NCBI RefSeq assembly: GCF_001713455.1
Contig: NZ_CP016464.1
Span: 2,590,001 to 2,654,000, forward strand
Direction: 5' to 3'
Source of the DNA: Bosea sp. RAC05
Lineage (GTDB): Bacteria; Pseudomonadota; Alphaproteobacteria; Rhizobiales; Beijerinckiaceae
Length of the DNA stretch: 64,000 nt
Position 1 is the stretch's first letter. Every line of letters starts with the position of its first letter. This document shows positions 56,501 through 64,000 of the stretch, one piece after another. The position numbers and the translations under genes were made by a program. Below the pieces are notes generated by a model. It was not told where the DNA came from. It saw only the letters and a list, made by a program, of their open reading frames with translations, and searched no databases.

Positions 56501-59059
56501 TCAGCGGGTGGAGGAGGTGACGCCGTCGCCGACGGTCGATCCGTCGAGGTTCTGCGAGTAGCTGAGTTCGCCCAGCGTGCGCAGTTCGAGGCGGAACATC
56601 ACCGTCCTGGTGTCCTTGGTCGCGCCCGTCTGGCGGTCCGCATAGCTCTGCGAATAGCTGACGTCGAACACCGTGCACTCATCCGTGTAGTTGATGCCGA
56701 ACGAGGTCGCGGCGGTCTGCATCAGACGGGAATCGACATAGCGCGGCTGCGCGATCGTAGTCGGCGAGGCCAGCCAGGAGGTGTACTGGGCGATGCGGAT
56801 TTCGCGGTCGTATTTGTACTTGTCGAGGTCGAAGAGGACGCCCGCGCGCAGGCGCCAGTTCGGCGTCACCAGGAGCGAGCCGTTGAGCGAGAGACCCTCG
56901 CGGCGCCGGAAGATGCCGAGGTTAGGCTGCGGCTCGTAGCGGCCATAGCCGACGGAGGCCGTGACCACGCTCGTCGCATAGGTCGCCGCCGCATCGATGC
57001 GCTGCGCCTCGAAGGTGGTCGAGTTCAACCGCGTCGCACCGGTGAAGAACAGTCCGGCCATGGGCGAGAACTGCGCGCGCGCGACGATGTCGGAGGTGTC
57101 GGTCTGCAGGCCCGAATCGAGGCCCGTATTGACGAGATCACCGGTCGCGAAGGAGTTGCGCCCGCCCAGATGGTAGGATTGGCCGAGCAGCAGGTTGGCG
57201 AAGGCCTCCTTACCGAAGCGCCCGGTATAGAGCGCACCGACATTGGCGCGCGTCCCGCCCTCGACGCGATCATAGCCCGAGAACTTGCCGCTCCACTCGA
57301 ACAGGTTGTTCGCGTCGAAGACCAGGCTCTGCGAGTCCTCGTTGGCGACGCGCAGGCTGTTGGTCTCGTTCGGGCGCGCGACGATCTGCGCCACCGGCTC
57401 GATGATATGCGTGCCCCAGGACGTCTTGGCGACGAACGGATAGCGGTACATCAGGCCGATCGCGGGCATCGCCCGGCCAAAGACCTCGTCGGAGGTGTCG
57501 ACGATCGTGCGGACGTTGGAATTCGGATAGCCGGTCGTGTCAGGATTGACCGAGAAGATGTCGGCCCGCACGGAGGCGTAAGGCGTCCAGACCTGGCCCA
57601 GCGGGTCGATGATGTTGCGCCGCCAGGACACCTCCGCCGTCGCGCGGGCCATGTTGCCCGCCAGCCCGCGCACGAGGCAGGTGTTCTTCTGGTAGACGGC
57701 GCAGCCGTCGTACAGCGAATAGCCGACATTGGTGCTGGTCGTGCCAGTGTAAAGAAAGTTCGTCTGGCGAGGCAGCTGCGAGAACGCCGCCGCATCGCGC
57801 GTCAGATGCGTGACATTGGCGTTGATGGTGATCTCGCCGCCGAGGAAGCTCGGCTTGTGCACCCGCTTGTTGTAGTCGATAACCGGCAGGACGACGGGCT
57901 GCTGCTTCTGCCAGTCGGTCGAGGTCAGCGGCTGGAAATAGTAGCCGCGCATGTCGAACCAGCCGGTCGCGGTCTGTCCGTTGAGATAGGCGGTCGAGAT
58001 CGCTTCCTGGAGATAGGTGGTCGCGCTCACGCTCTCGTTCAGGATGCGGTAGTTCTTGTAGAACCACCGGTCCGTCGACATTGACGCGTTCCAGCCGAAG
58101 GTCCAGCGCGGGTTGATGAAGAACCTGCCGTTGGTCTGGACCGATCCGCGGAAGGTGTCGTCGCCCGCGCCCAGCGGCGCGGCGAGGAAGGCTTCCTTCT
58201 CCTGCTGGAAGATGCCCGAGGCCCGGATCGTGTAGGATCCGTTCATCAGGCGGTGGCGCCACTCGACCTGACCAAGCAGGCCCTGCCGGCTCAGATAGGT
58301 CGGGGTGATCGTGAGATCGTAATTGGGCGCGAGATTCAGGAAGTAGGGCAGGCCGATGCCATAGCCGAGCGGCCCGGTATTCAGGAATTTGGGGGACAGG
58401 AAGCCCGACTTCCGCTTCACCGTCGAATCCGGCCCCGACATGTAGGGGATGTAGGCGAGCGGGACGCCAGCGAATTCCAGCCGCGCCTCCTCGTAATAGA
58501 TCGTCTGCTCGGCCTTCTTGTGGATGATGCGTGCCGAGCGGACCTGCCAGAGCGGCGGCCGCTCGGGATTCTCCTTGCAGGGTTCGCAGGCGGTGTAGAT
58601 GCCCTTCTCGAAGATGAAGGTCTCGCCGTCGGTGCGTTCCGCGCGCGGCGCGGTGAAGCGCGTCCGGTCGGGGTTCACGACTCGCAGCGAATCGATGAAG
58701 CCGTCGCGGAAATCGTCGGTCAGATTGAAGCGGTCGCCGGTGATGACCGTGCCGTTGGCCTCGGTGATGCGGGCGTTGCCGACCGCGACGACGCGCTTTC
58801 CGGCCTGGTCATAGGTGACCTTGTCGGCTTCGATCGTGCGGCCCTGATAGAGGATCTGCACGTCGCCGACGGCCGAAACGGTCTTCTTGTCGTTGTCGTA
58901 GACGAGTTCGCGCGCATCGACGACCATCCGGTCCTGCGGCTTGGCGGGGGTCGGCGTCTGCGCGAAGGCACTCCCGGCCGAGGCCAGGACGAAGGCGAGG
59001 CTCGTGGCGAGGGCGGTCGCCGCGGCATATCGAGCCATGCGTTTCACGCCCGGAACCAT
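56501..59059 (-). CDS. lptD: LPS-assembly protein LptD
   Basis: An 852-residue outer-membrane beta barrel that inserts lipopolysaccharide at the cell surface with LptE. After a signal peptide (cleavage after SAFAQT near residue 34) comes an LptA-like jellyroll part (MVVDARELVYDNDKKTV … to about 130). The barrel occupies the rest. Cys pairs are seen at ACEPCKEN, GCAVYQKNTC and DECTVFDV, the last near the C-terminus as in the E. coli disulfide pattern. The ATG at 59059 is preceded by AGGA; M8 is an alternative start. It lies 37 nt after lptG. Confidence 0.94.
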   Translation of the reverse strand: MVPGVKRMARYAAATALATSLAFVLASAGSAFAQTPTPAKPQDRMVVDARELVYDNDKKTVSAVGDVQILYQGRTIEADKVTYDQAGKRVVAVGNARITEANGTVITGDRFNLTDDFRDGFIDSLRVVNPDRTRFTAPRAERTDGETFIFEKGIYTACEPCKENPERPPLWQVRSARIIHKKAEQTIYYEEARLEFAGVPLAYIPYMSGPDSTVKRKSGFLSPKFLNTGPLGYGIGLPYFLNLAPNYDLTITPTYLSRQGLLGQVEWRHRLMNGSYTIRASGIFQQEKEAFLAAPLGAGDDTFRGSVQTNGRFFINPRWTFGWNASMSTDRWFYKNYRILNESVSATTYLQEAISTAYLNGQTATGWFDMRGYYFQPLTSTDWQKQQPVVLPVIDYNKRVHKPSFLGGEITINANVTHLTRDAAAFSQLPRQTNFLYTGTTSTNVGYSLYDGCAVYQKNTCLVRGLAGNMARATAEVSWRRNIIDPLGQVWTPYASVRADIFSVNPDTTGYPNSNVRTIVDTSDEVFGRAMPAIGLMYRYPFVAKTSWGTHIIEPVAQIVARPNETNSLRVANEDSQSLVFDANNLFEWSGKFSGYDRVEGGTRANVGALYTGRFGKEAFANLLLGQSYHLGGRNSFATGDLVNTGLDSGLQTDTSDIVARAQFSPMAGLFFTGATRLNSTTFEAQRIDAAATYATSVVTASVGYGRYEPQPNLGIFRRREGLSLNGSLLVTPNWRLRAGVLFDLDKYKYDREIRIAQYTSWLASPTTIAQPRYVDSRLMQTAATSFGINYTDECTVFDVSYSQSYADRQTGATKDTRTVMFRLELRTLGELSYSQNLDGSTVGDGVTSSTR

Positions 59060-59096
59060 ACGCTCAATCCTAAATTAACCATAGGCACAGTACGTT

Positions 59097-60185
59097 CTAC
59101 CCGTCTTCCTGGTGAAGGAGCGCAAGCGCGCCCAGCATCGCCCCGATCGTGGCGGGCAGCCAGGCTGCGACCACGGGATTGACGATTCCGGACGAGCCCA
59201 GTTCCTCCGACAGCTGCGTCGCAACATACAGCATGAAGCCGGCAGCGACACCAGCTATCACCAGTTTGGTCACCCCACCAAACCTGAAAAATCTTAAGGA
59301 AACGGATGCGGCCACCAGCACCATCGCGACCAGCAGCAGGGGGCGCGCCATCAGCGATTGATAGCGCAGTTCATAGCGCGTGGTATCGAGGCCGGCGCGC
59401 TGGGTCCGTTCGATGACGGCGGGCATGGCCCAGAACCCGACGGCCTCGGGCGGGGTAAAGCTCTGCCGCACCTGCTCGGGCTCCAGCGTCGTCGCGAACA
59501 GATAGGTCTTGTAGCTCTGTGGCTCTTCCATGGCGGAGATCACGCGCGCGTCCGACAGTTCCCAATAGCCGCCGCGCAGCACGGCCTCGCGAGCATCGAT
59601 GCGCTCGCTGAATCCGCCGCCGGGCGAGAAGCTGAAGATCGCCACATGGGCCAGGCCGTTGCCGTCCGGCAGCGAACCGGCGGCCCGGATGATGGCCTGC
59701 CCGTCGACGCTGCGCTGGCGCAGCCAGATTTCGGGCGCGTTGCTCGTCTGCGCGCCACGGACGAAGAGCCGCGTCTCCAGCGCGGTCGCCTTGCGCTTCA
59801 GCTCGGCGGCGACGGGATTGTAGACCAGGATCGACACCAGCCCGATCGTGCCGGCGACGACCGCCGCCGGCTGCAGGAACTGCCAGGCCGAGACGCCGAC
59901 CGAGCGGGCGACGACGAGCTCGAGCTTCCGGCTCAGGGTCAGCAGGGCGAACATGCCGCCGAAGAGCACGGCGAAGGGAAAGATCTGCTCGGCCACGCTC
60001 GGCACCCGGAACAGCGCGAGCTGGACGATCAGCGGTGTCGTAGCGGCGGGTGAGTCGCCGGCGCGCCGCATCAGTTCGACGAAGTCGAGGGTGCCGATCA
60101 GGAAGAAGAACGTCCCGAACACGCCCAGGATGGAGCGCGTGAACTGCTTGGTGAGGTAGCGCCCGAAGGTCGTGACGAGCAGCAT
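59097..60185 (-). CDS. lptG: LPS export ABC transporter permease LptG
   Basis: A 362-residue inner-membrane subunit that with LptF and LptB pulls lipopolysaccharide out of the membrane. There are three N-terminal helices, a periplasmic beta-jellyroll in the middle (about residues 125-265), and three C-terminal helices. It starts [15 protein letters not shown] in the stop codon of lptF (TGATG on the minus strand), so the two are co-translated. Confidence 0.95.
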   Translation of the reverse strand: MLLVTTFGRYLTKQFTRSILGVFGTFFFLIGTLDFVELMRRAGDSPAATTPLIVQLALFRVPSVAEQIFPFAVLFGGMFALLTLSRKLELVVARSVGVSAWQFLQPAAVVAGTIGLVSILVYNPVAAELKRKATALETRLFVRGAQTSNAPEIWLRQRSVDGQAIIRAAGSLPDGNGLAHVAIFSFSPGGGFSERIDAREAVLRGGYWELSDARVISAMEEPQSYKTYLFATTLEPEQVRQSFTPPEAVGFWAMPAVIERTQRAGLDTTRYELRYQSLMARPLLLVAMVLVAASVSLRFFRFGGVTKLVIAGVAAGFMLYVATQLSEELGSSGIVNPVVAAWLPATIGAMLGALALLHQEDG

Positions 60186-61378
60186 CAGGCGCGCCTGAAA
60201 CGGGCCGAGAGCGCCGAGAACGGCAGCAGCAGCGGCGCCGCCGCGCGGGCAAGAAGCGGCCTCACCGTCTGGCCGTAGAGGATGACCGCGGTCGACACGA
60301 CGATCGCCGCCACGGGCAGGATGTAGAGCATCGCAGCCGCCAGGGGCGAGCGGACGCTCGCCGTCCAGGCCATGTAGGCGCCGATGCGCGTGGCCGCGAC
60401 GATCAGGATGGCGGACTGGATGGCGAAGGCACGGCCCTGTCGCGTCGTGCGCGCCTCGCCGATGCAGGCGAAGGCGATCAGCATGAAGGCCATCGGATAG
60501 AGCGGCGCCGAGAGGCGGTTGTGCAGCTCGGCGCGGAACCGGCCGGCCTGGAACTTGTAGTAGGTCTCGTTCGGATCCTGGTTGAGGAGCTGCCAGGTCG
60601 AGCGCTCGCGGGGCTTGTAGACGGCCTTGTCGCCATCGCCTTCGCCGGCTCCACCCGTCGTGTCGCCGGACAGGGCGGAGAGATTGAGCGCATAGCGCTC
60701 GAAGGAGATGATCGAGCTCGTATCCGTGTTCTTGGTCTCGCGCTGGATCGTGCCCTTCTCCAGCATCAGGAAGCTGTTGCCGTCGACATCGACCGTGCGG
60801 CCGCGCTCGGCGATGTAGATCGAGGGCTGGTTGGGGTCGCGCCGGTCCTGCATGAAGATGCCGACCAGCGCGTCGCCCGAGCGCTCGCGATAATGGAAGG
60901 TGACGCCGGAATCGAGCGCCACGAACTGCCCTTCCTTGACGACGTTGGCGACGAAATCGGCCCGGATCAGCGTGATCAGGTCGCGCAGCATCCGGAACCC
61001 GGTCGGCATCACCGAGAGCGTCATCCAGCCGACGAGCAGCGAGACCGCGATCGTCAGCACGATGAAGGGGCGGGTGATGCGGTGGGGCGCGACACCGGCC
61101 GCGTTCATGACGATGAGCTCGGAATCGCTGTTGAGCCGGTTCAGCGTGTACAGCGTCGCCATGAACAGCGCGACCGGCGCGATGCCGGCGATCAGCGCGG
61201 GCAGCGACAGAAGCGTGACGGTGAAGAAGATCAGGACCGTCTGGCCCTTGCCGGTGATGAGATCGACCTCGCGCAGGGCCTGGGTGACCCAGATCACGCT
61301 GGTCAGACCGATCAGCAGCACGATAGCCGCGATCGTCGCCATCTTCAGGATATAGCGGTCGAGACGCTGAAGCAGCAC
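60185..61378 (-). CDS. lptF: LPS export ABC transporter permease LptF
   Basis: A 397-residue permease paralogous to LptG, with three helices at each end and a periplasmic jellyroll between. The coding frame stays open far upstream across pepA, so the start had to be chosen: a GTG at 61378 ([15 protein letters not shown]) with GGAAAAG at good distance gives the family length and the typical N-terminus. The transcript lptF-lptG-lptD-pdxA-rsmA probably starts in the 150-nt gap that faces pepA. Confidence 0.93.
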   Translation of the reverse strand: MLLQRLDRYILKMATIAAIVLLIGLTSVIWVTQALREVDLITGKGQTVLIFFTVTLLSLPALIAGIAPVALFMATLYTLNRLNSDSELIVMNAAGVAPHRITRPFIVLTIAVSLLVGWMTLSVMPTGFRMLRDLITLIRADFVANVVKEGQFVALDSGVTFHYRERSGDALVGIFMQDRRDPNQPSIYIAERGRTVDVDGNSFLMLEKGTIQRETKNTDTSSIISFERYALNLSALSGDTTGGAGEGDGDKAVYKPRERSTWQLLNQDPNETYYKFQAGRFRAELHNRLSAPLYPMAFMLIAFACIGEARTTRQGRAFAIQSAILIVAATRIGAYMAWTASVRSPLAAAMLYILPVAAIVVSTAVILYGQTVRPLLARAAAPLLLPFSALSARFRRA

Positions 61379-61528
61379 GCTTGGCTTTTCCGATGGGGCG
61401 GCATGGGGCGCAGCCCCGGCGCTGGTGGTTCGCGGAGAACACCGTATGGTATAGGCGCAATCATGGCGCAAACGGGAATCGTTTGCGGCCGCATCGTTTC
61501 GCTCGTCTCGCAACATCGTGAGCCCTCC

Positions 61529-63022
61529 ATGTCGCAACGCCTGAAGCTCGAGATCAAAGCCCTGCAAGCGATCGGGGGGCAGGACCTCGTGATCCTGCTG
61601 TCGGACACGCTGGCTCCCGCCGCGCTCGCCCAGGAGTGGCTGGGCCGGGGCACCGGCGATTGGCTGGCGCGGGCGGCGGCCGTCGAGCGCTTCAAGGGCA
61701 AGGCCTTCTCCGCTCTGACGCTGCTCGCCCCCGAGGGAGCCGGCTATGAGCGTCTCATCGCCATCGGCGTGGGACCTGAGGGCGAACGCGGCGAGCTCGA
61801 TTTCGTCAAGCTCGGCGGCGCGATCGCCGGCAAGCTCGGCCATGGCCGCAGCGCCGACGTGATCCTGGCGCTGCCTGAGGGAGCGCTGGAGGCGGGCCAG
61901 ATCGCAGACATCGCGCTCGGCCTGCGCCTGCGCGCCTATGTGTTCGACCAGTACAAGACCAAGAGCCGCAAGCCCGAGGAAGCCGAGCCGATTGCGGTGA
62001 CGCTGCGCCTGCCCGATCCGGCGGTGGCGAAGAAGGCGCTGAAGGCGGCCGAGGCGGTCGCCGCCGGTGTCGAGATCGCGCGCAACCTCGTCAACGAGCC
62101 GCCCAACGTCCTCCACCCCGAGGAGTTCGCCGACCGCGCCGCCAAGCTCGCCAAGCTCGGTGTCGAGATCGAGATCCTCGACGAGAAGCAGCTGAAGAAG
62201 ATCGGCATGCGCGCGCTGCTCGGCGTCGGCCAGGGCTCGCGGCGCGAGAGCCGCGTCGCGATCATGCGCTGGAACGGCGCCAAGGAGAGCGTCCAGCCGG
62301 TCGCCTTCGTCGGCAAGGGCGTCACCTTCGACACCGGCGGCATCTCGCTGAAGCCCGGTGCCGGGATGGAAGACATGAAGGGCGACATGGCGGGCGCGGC
62401 CTGCGTCGTCGGGCTGATGCATGCGCTCGCCGCCCGCAAGGCCAAGGTCAACGCCATCGGCATCATCGGTCTCGTCGAGAACATGCCGGACGGCAACGCC
62501 CAGCGCCCCGGCGACATCGTCACCTCGCTGTCGGGCCAGACCATCGAGATCATCAACACCGACGCCGAAGGCCGCCTCGTGCTGGCGGATGTGCTCTGGT
62601 ACACGCAGGAGCGCTTCAAGCCGCGCTTCATGATCAACCTGGCGACGCTGACCGGCGCGATCCTGGTCGCGCTGGCGCAGGAGCATGCCGGCCTCTTCAC
62701 CAACAGCGACGAACTGTCGGACCGGCTCTCGGCAGCCGGCAAGGCCACCGGCGAGACGGTCTGGCGCATGCCGCTCGGCAAGGCCTACGACAAGATGATC
62801 GATTCCAAATTCGCCGACATGAAGAATGCCGCCGGCCGCCATGGCGGCTCGATCACCGCCGCCCAGTTCCTGCAGCGCCATGTCAACGACACGCCCTGGG
62901 CGCATCTCGACATCGCCGGCACCGGCATGGGTGCCAAGGACAGCGAGATCAACCGCTCCTGGGGGCCGGGCTGGGGCGTGCGCCTGCTCGACCGGCTGGT
63001 GGCGGAGCATTACGAGGCCTGA
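61529..63022 (+). CDS. pepA: leucyl aminopeptidase
   Basis: A 497-residue cytosolic M17 aminopeptidase, a hexamer with two metal ions. The signature [14 protein letters not shown] near residue 345 holds Asp and Glu ligands; further ligands are in [16 protein letters not shown] near 265 and in DMAGAA. The ATG at 61529 matches the family; the long upstream open frame overlaps lptF and is not used. It is divergent from lptF and is followed by holC, an order known from E. coli. Confidence 0.96.
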   Translation: MSQRLKLEIKALQAIGGQDLVILLSDTLAPAALAQEWLGRGTGDWLARAAAVERFKGKAFSALTLLAPEGAGYERLIAIGVGPEGERGELDFVKLGGAIAGKLGHGRSADVILALPEGALEAGQIADIALGLRLRAYVFDQYKTKSRKPEEAEPIAVTLRLPDPAVAKKALKAAEAVAAGVEIARNLVNEPPNVLHPEEFADRAAKLAKLGVEIEILDEKQLKKIGMRALLGVGQGSRRESRVAIMRWNGAKESVQPVAFVGKGVTFDTGGISLKPGAGMEDMKGDMAGAACVVGLMHALAARKAKVNAIGIIGLVENMPDGNAQRPGDIVTSLSGQTIEIINTDAEGRLVLADVLWYTQERFKPRFMINLATLTGAILVALAQEHAGLFTNSDELSDRLSAAGKATGETVWRMPLGKAYDKMIDSKFADMKNAAGRHGGSITAAQFLQRHVNDTPWAHLDIAGTGMGAKDSEINRSWGPGWGVRLLDRLVAEHYEA

Positions 63023-63072
63023 ATCGATTTGGCAGCGTCGCCGCTCAACCCGCTGTCGCGCAAAGGCTCTTG

Positions 63073-63525
63073 ATGGCCGAGATCCTGTTCTTCCACCTCC
63101 AGTCGCGCCCGCTCGAACAGGTGCTGCCGACGATTCTCGACCGCGCCCTGTCGCGCGGCCAGAAGGTGGTGGTGGAGGTGTCGAGCCAGGAGCGGCTGGG
63201 CGCCGTCGACGACCACCTCTGGACCTATGCCGACGACAGCTTCCTGCCCCATGTCACGGCGATGGAAGCCGATGCCGCCGCCAATCCGGTGGTGCTGACG
63301 ACCCAGGCGCACAACCCGAACGCCGCGCAGGTGCGCATCTGCGCCGAGGGTGTCCGCATTCCCGACGCATTGGAGGGCTACGAGCGGATCGTCCTGATAT
63401 TCGATGGTGACGATCCCGACGCGCTGACCGCCGCGCGCGAGGATTGGAAGAAGGCCAGGTCCTCCGGCCACGCCGCCAGCTATTGGCAGCAGGACGAGAC
63501 CGGCCGCTGGGAGAAGAAAGCGTGA
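63073..63525 (+). CDS. holC: DNA polymerase III subunit chi
   Basis: A 150-residue subunit of the clamp-loader complex that contacts single-strand binding protein. The MAEILFFHLQSRPLEQVLP start and DHLWTYADDSFLPHV near residue 54 are typical. ATG 63073 is chosen; a TTG one codon before is possible. It overlaps the next gene by 4 nt. Confidence 0.93.
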   Translation: MAEILFFHLQSRPLEQVLPTILDRALSRGQKVVVEVSSQERLGAVDDHLWTYADDSFLPHVTAMEADAAANPVVLTTQAHNPNAAQVRICAEGVRIPDALEGYERIVLIFDGDDPDALTAAREDWKKARSSGHAASYWQQDETGRWEKKA

Positions 63526-63932
63526 GACTGTCCGTATTGCTGCTCTGTGCCGCCGCGCTGGGCGGTTGTTCCGTCGATATGGGCGGCTTCGCCTTTACCT
63601 CGGACATCCGCGAGGGCCGGTCCGGCCCGGTGACGACCACGACGACGACCAGCCTCACGGCGAGTGCCTCGACGCAGGAGGCGACGCTGACGCCCGACGG
63701 CGAATGCAGCGCCGGGACCTCGGCCCGTCCGCTGCCGCCGGCGATCACAGAGGGCATCACCGAATGCGAGCTGGTGAAGCTGAAGGGCACGAGGCCGACC
63801 GATGTCCTGATCGGCGACAGCGGCAAGGGCCAGCGCGAGGTCCAGGTGCTCTATTCCGAGCCCGGCGGCCGCGAGATCTACATGTTCACCGACAACAGGC
63901 TCAGCCGGATCGTGAAGCCGGGGCAGGGATAA
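63522..63932 (+). CDS. small putative lipoprotein
   Basis: A 136-residue protein starting with GTG 63522, which overlaps the holC stop (GTGA). A signal of about 15 residues ends in the lipobox LGGC, so it would be lipidated at Cys16. A Thr-rich stretch (TTTTTTSLTA) follows. The C-terminal part reads like a small-protein-A/DUF-type fold (ITECELVKLKG … EVQVLYSEPGGREIYMF … NRLSRIV). A similar fold occurs in BamE-like proteins, but I cannot claim membership. Function unknown. Confidence 0.75.
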   Translation: MRLSVLLLCAAALGGCSVDMGGFAFTSDIREGRSGPVTTTTTTSLTASASTQEATLTPDGECSAGTSARPLPPAITEGITECELVKLKGTRPTDVLIGDSGKGQREVQVLYSEPGGREIYMFTDNRLSRIVKPGQG

Positions 63933-64000
63933 GCGAGCAAGCCCGATCGGGACTGGGGCTCGGGGCCGACGAGACGCTCGTGCTGTTCGACCTGCTGCAG

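Noticed and set aside
61379..63010. The long minus-strand extension of lptF through pepA
   Set aside because: The frame stays open by chance. The family N-terminus and a ribosome site are at 61378, and pepA is certain on the other strand.
63933..64000. A possible start of a further plus-strand gene at the window end
   Set aside because: About 68 bases are open, but no convincing start or family can be seen before the sequence ends.

Overview
The window is high-GC, densely coded chromosome from an alphaproteobacterium, most likely of the order Hyphomicrobiales (Rhizobiales). The inference rests on a 14-gene NADH dehydrogenase operon with small membrane ORFs inside it, followed by birA, rnj and a methylmalonyl-CoA epimerase gene; on the rpsF-rpsR-DUF2232-rplI order; on DUF1467 and HdeA-type proteins; and on several families of dispersed palindromes. 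A Bosea-like genome would fit, but the genus is a guess. No rRNA, tRNA, CRISPR array, intact IS element or prophage was seen.

Layout. 1-3.1 kb: the end of a two-subunit molybdenum hydroxylase operon and a signal-less ModA-like protein. 3.1-4.9 kb: a gene-poor, less GC-rich stretch bounded by a 32-bp direct repeat. It holds one small ORF, a PilZ gene and eroded remains of a GGDEF and an HNH gene. 4.9-12.2 kb: an EAL phosphodiesterase, a TadG-like surface protein, a receiver protein and a divergent hybrid histidine kinase, an exported ModA-like protein, an M15-type peptidase and an HdeA-like protein. 12.4-27.9 kb: nuoA to nuoN, with three unexplained small membrane genes and palindromes inside the operon. 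28-31.7 kb: birA, rnj, mce, a RidA protein and DUF1467. 32.1-37.4 kb: two cyclophilins around a proline-rich envelope protein, then queA, a YfgM-like protein and der. 37.5-47.5 kb (minus strand): an SDR, purF, cvpA, radA, alr, dnaB, and the rplI-DUF2232-rpsR-rpsF ribosomal operon. 47.8-54.6 kb (plus): fabD, fabG, acpP, fabF, mltG, yicC, gmk. 54.6-61.4 kb (minus): the envelope operon lptF-lptG-lptD-pdxA-rsmA, lacking surA at its usual place. 61.5-63.9 kb (plus): pepA, holC and a small lipoprotein.

Most of the window is core metabolism and cell-cycle machinery. The less ordinary parts are the 3.1-4.9 kb relic islet, the small membrane genes translationally coupled to nuo genes, the ModA-like gene coupled to a molybdenum enzyme, the His-rich loop in NuoL, the cyclophilin sandwich, and the repeat elements, some of which lie inside operons. 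No complete, clearly new multi-gene system was found. The nuo-embedded small proteins and the Mo-hydroxylase/ModA-like pair are the best candidates for undescribed biology.
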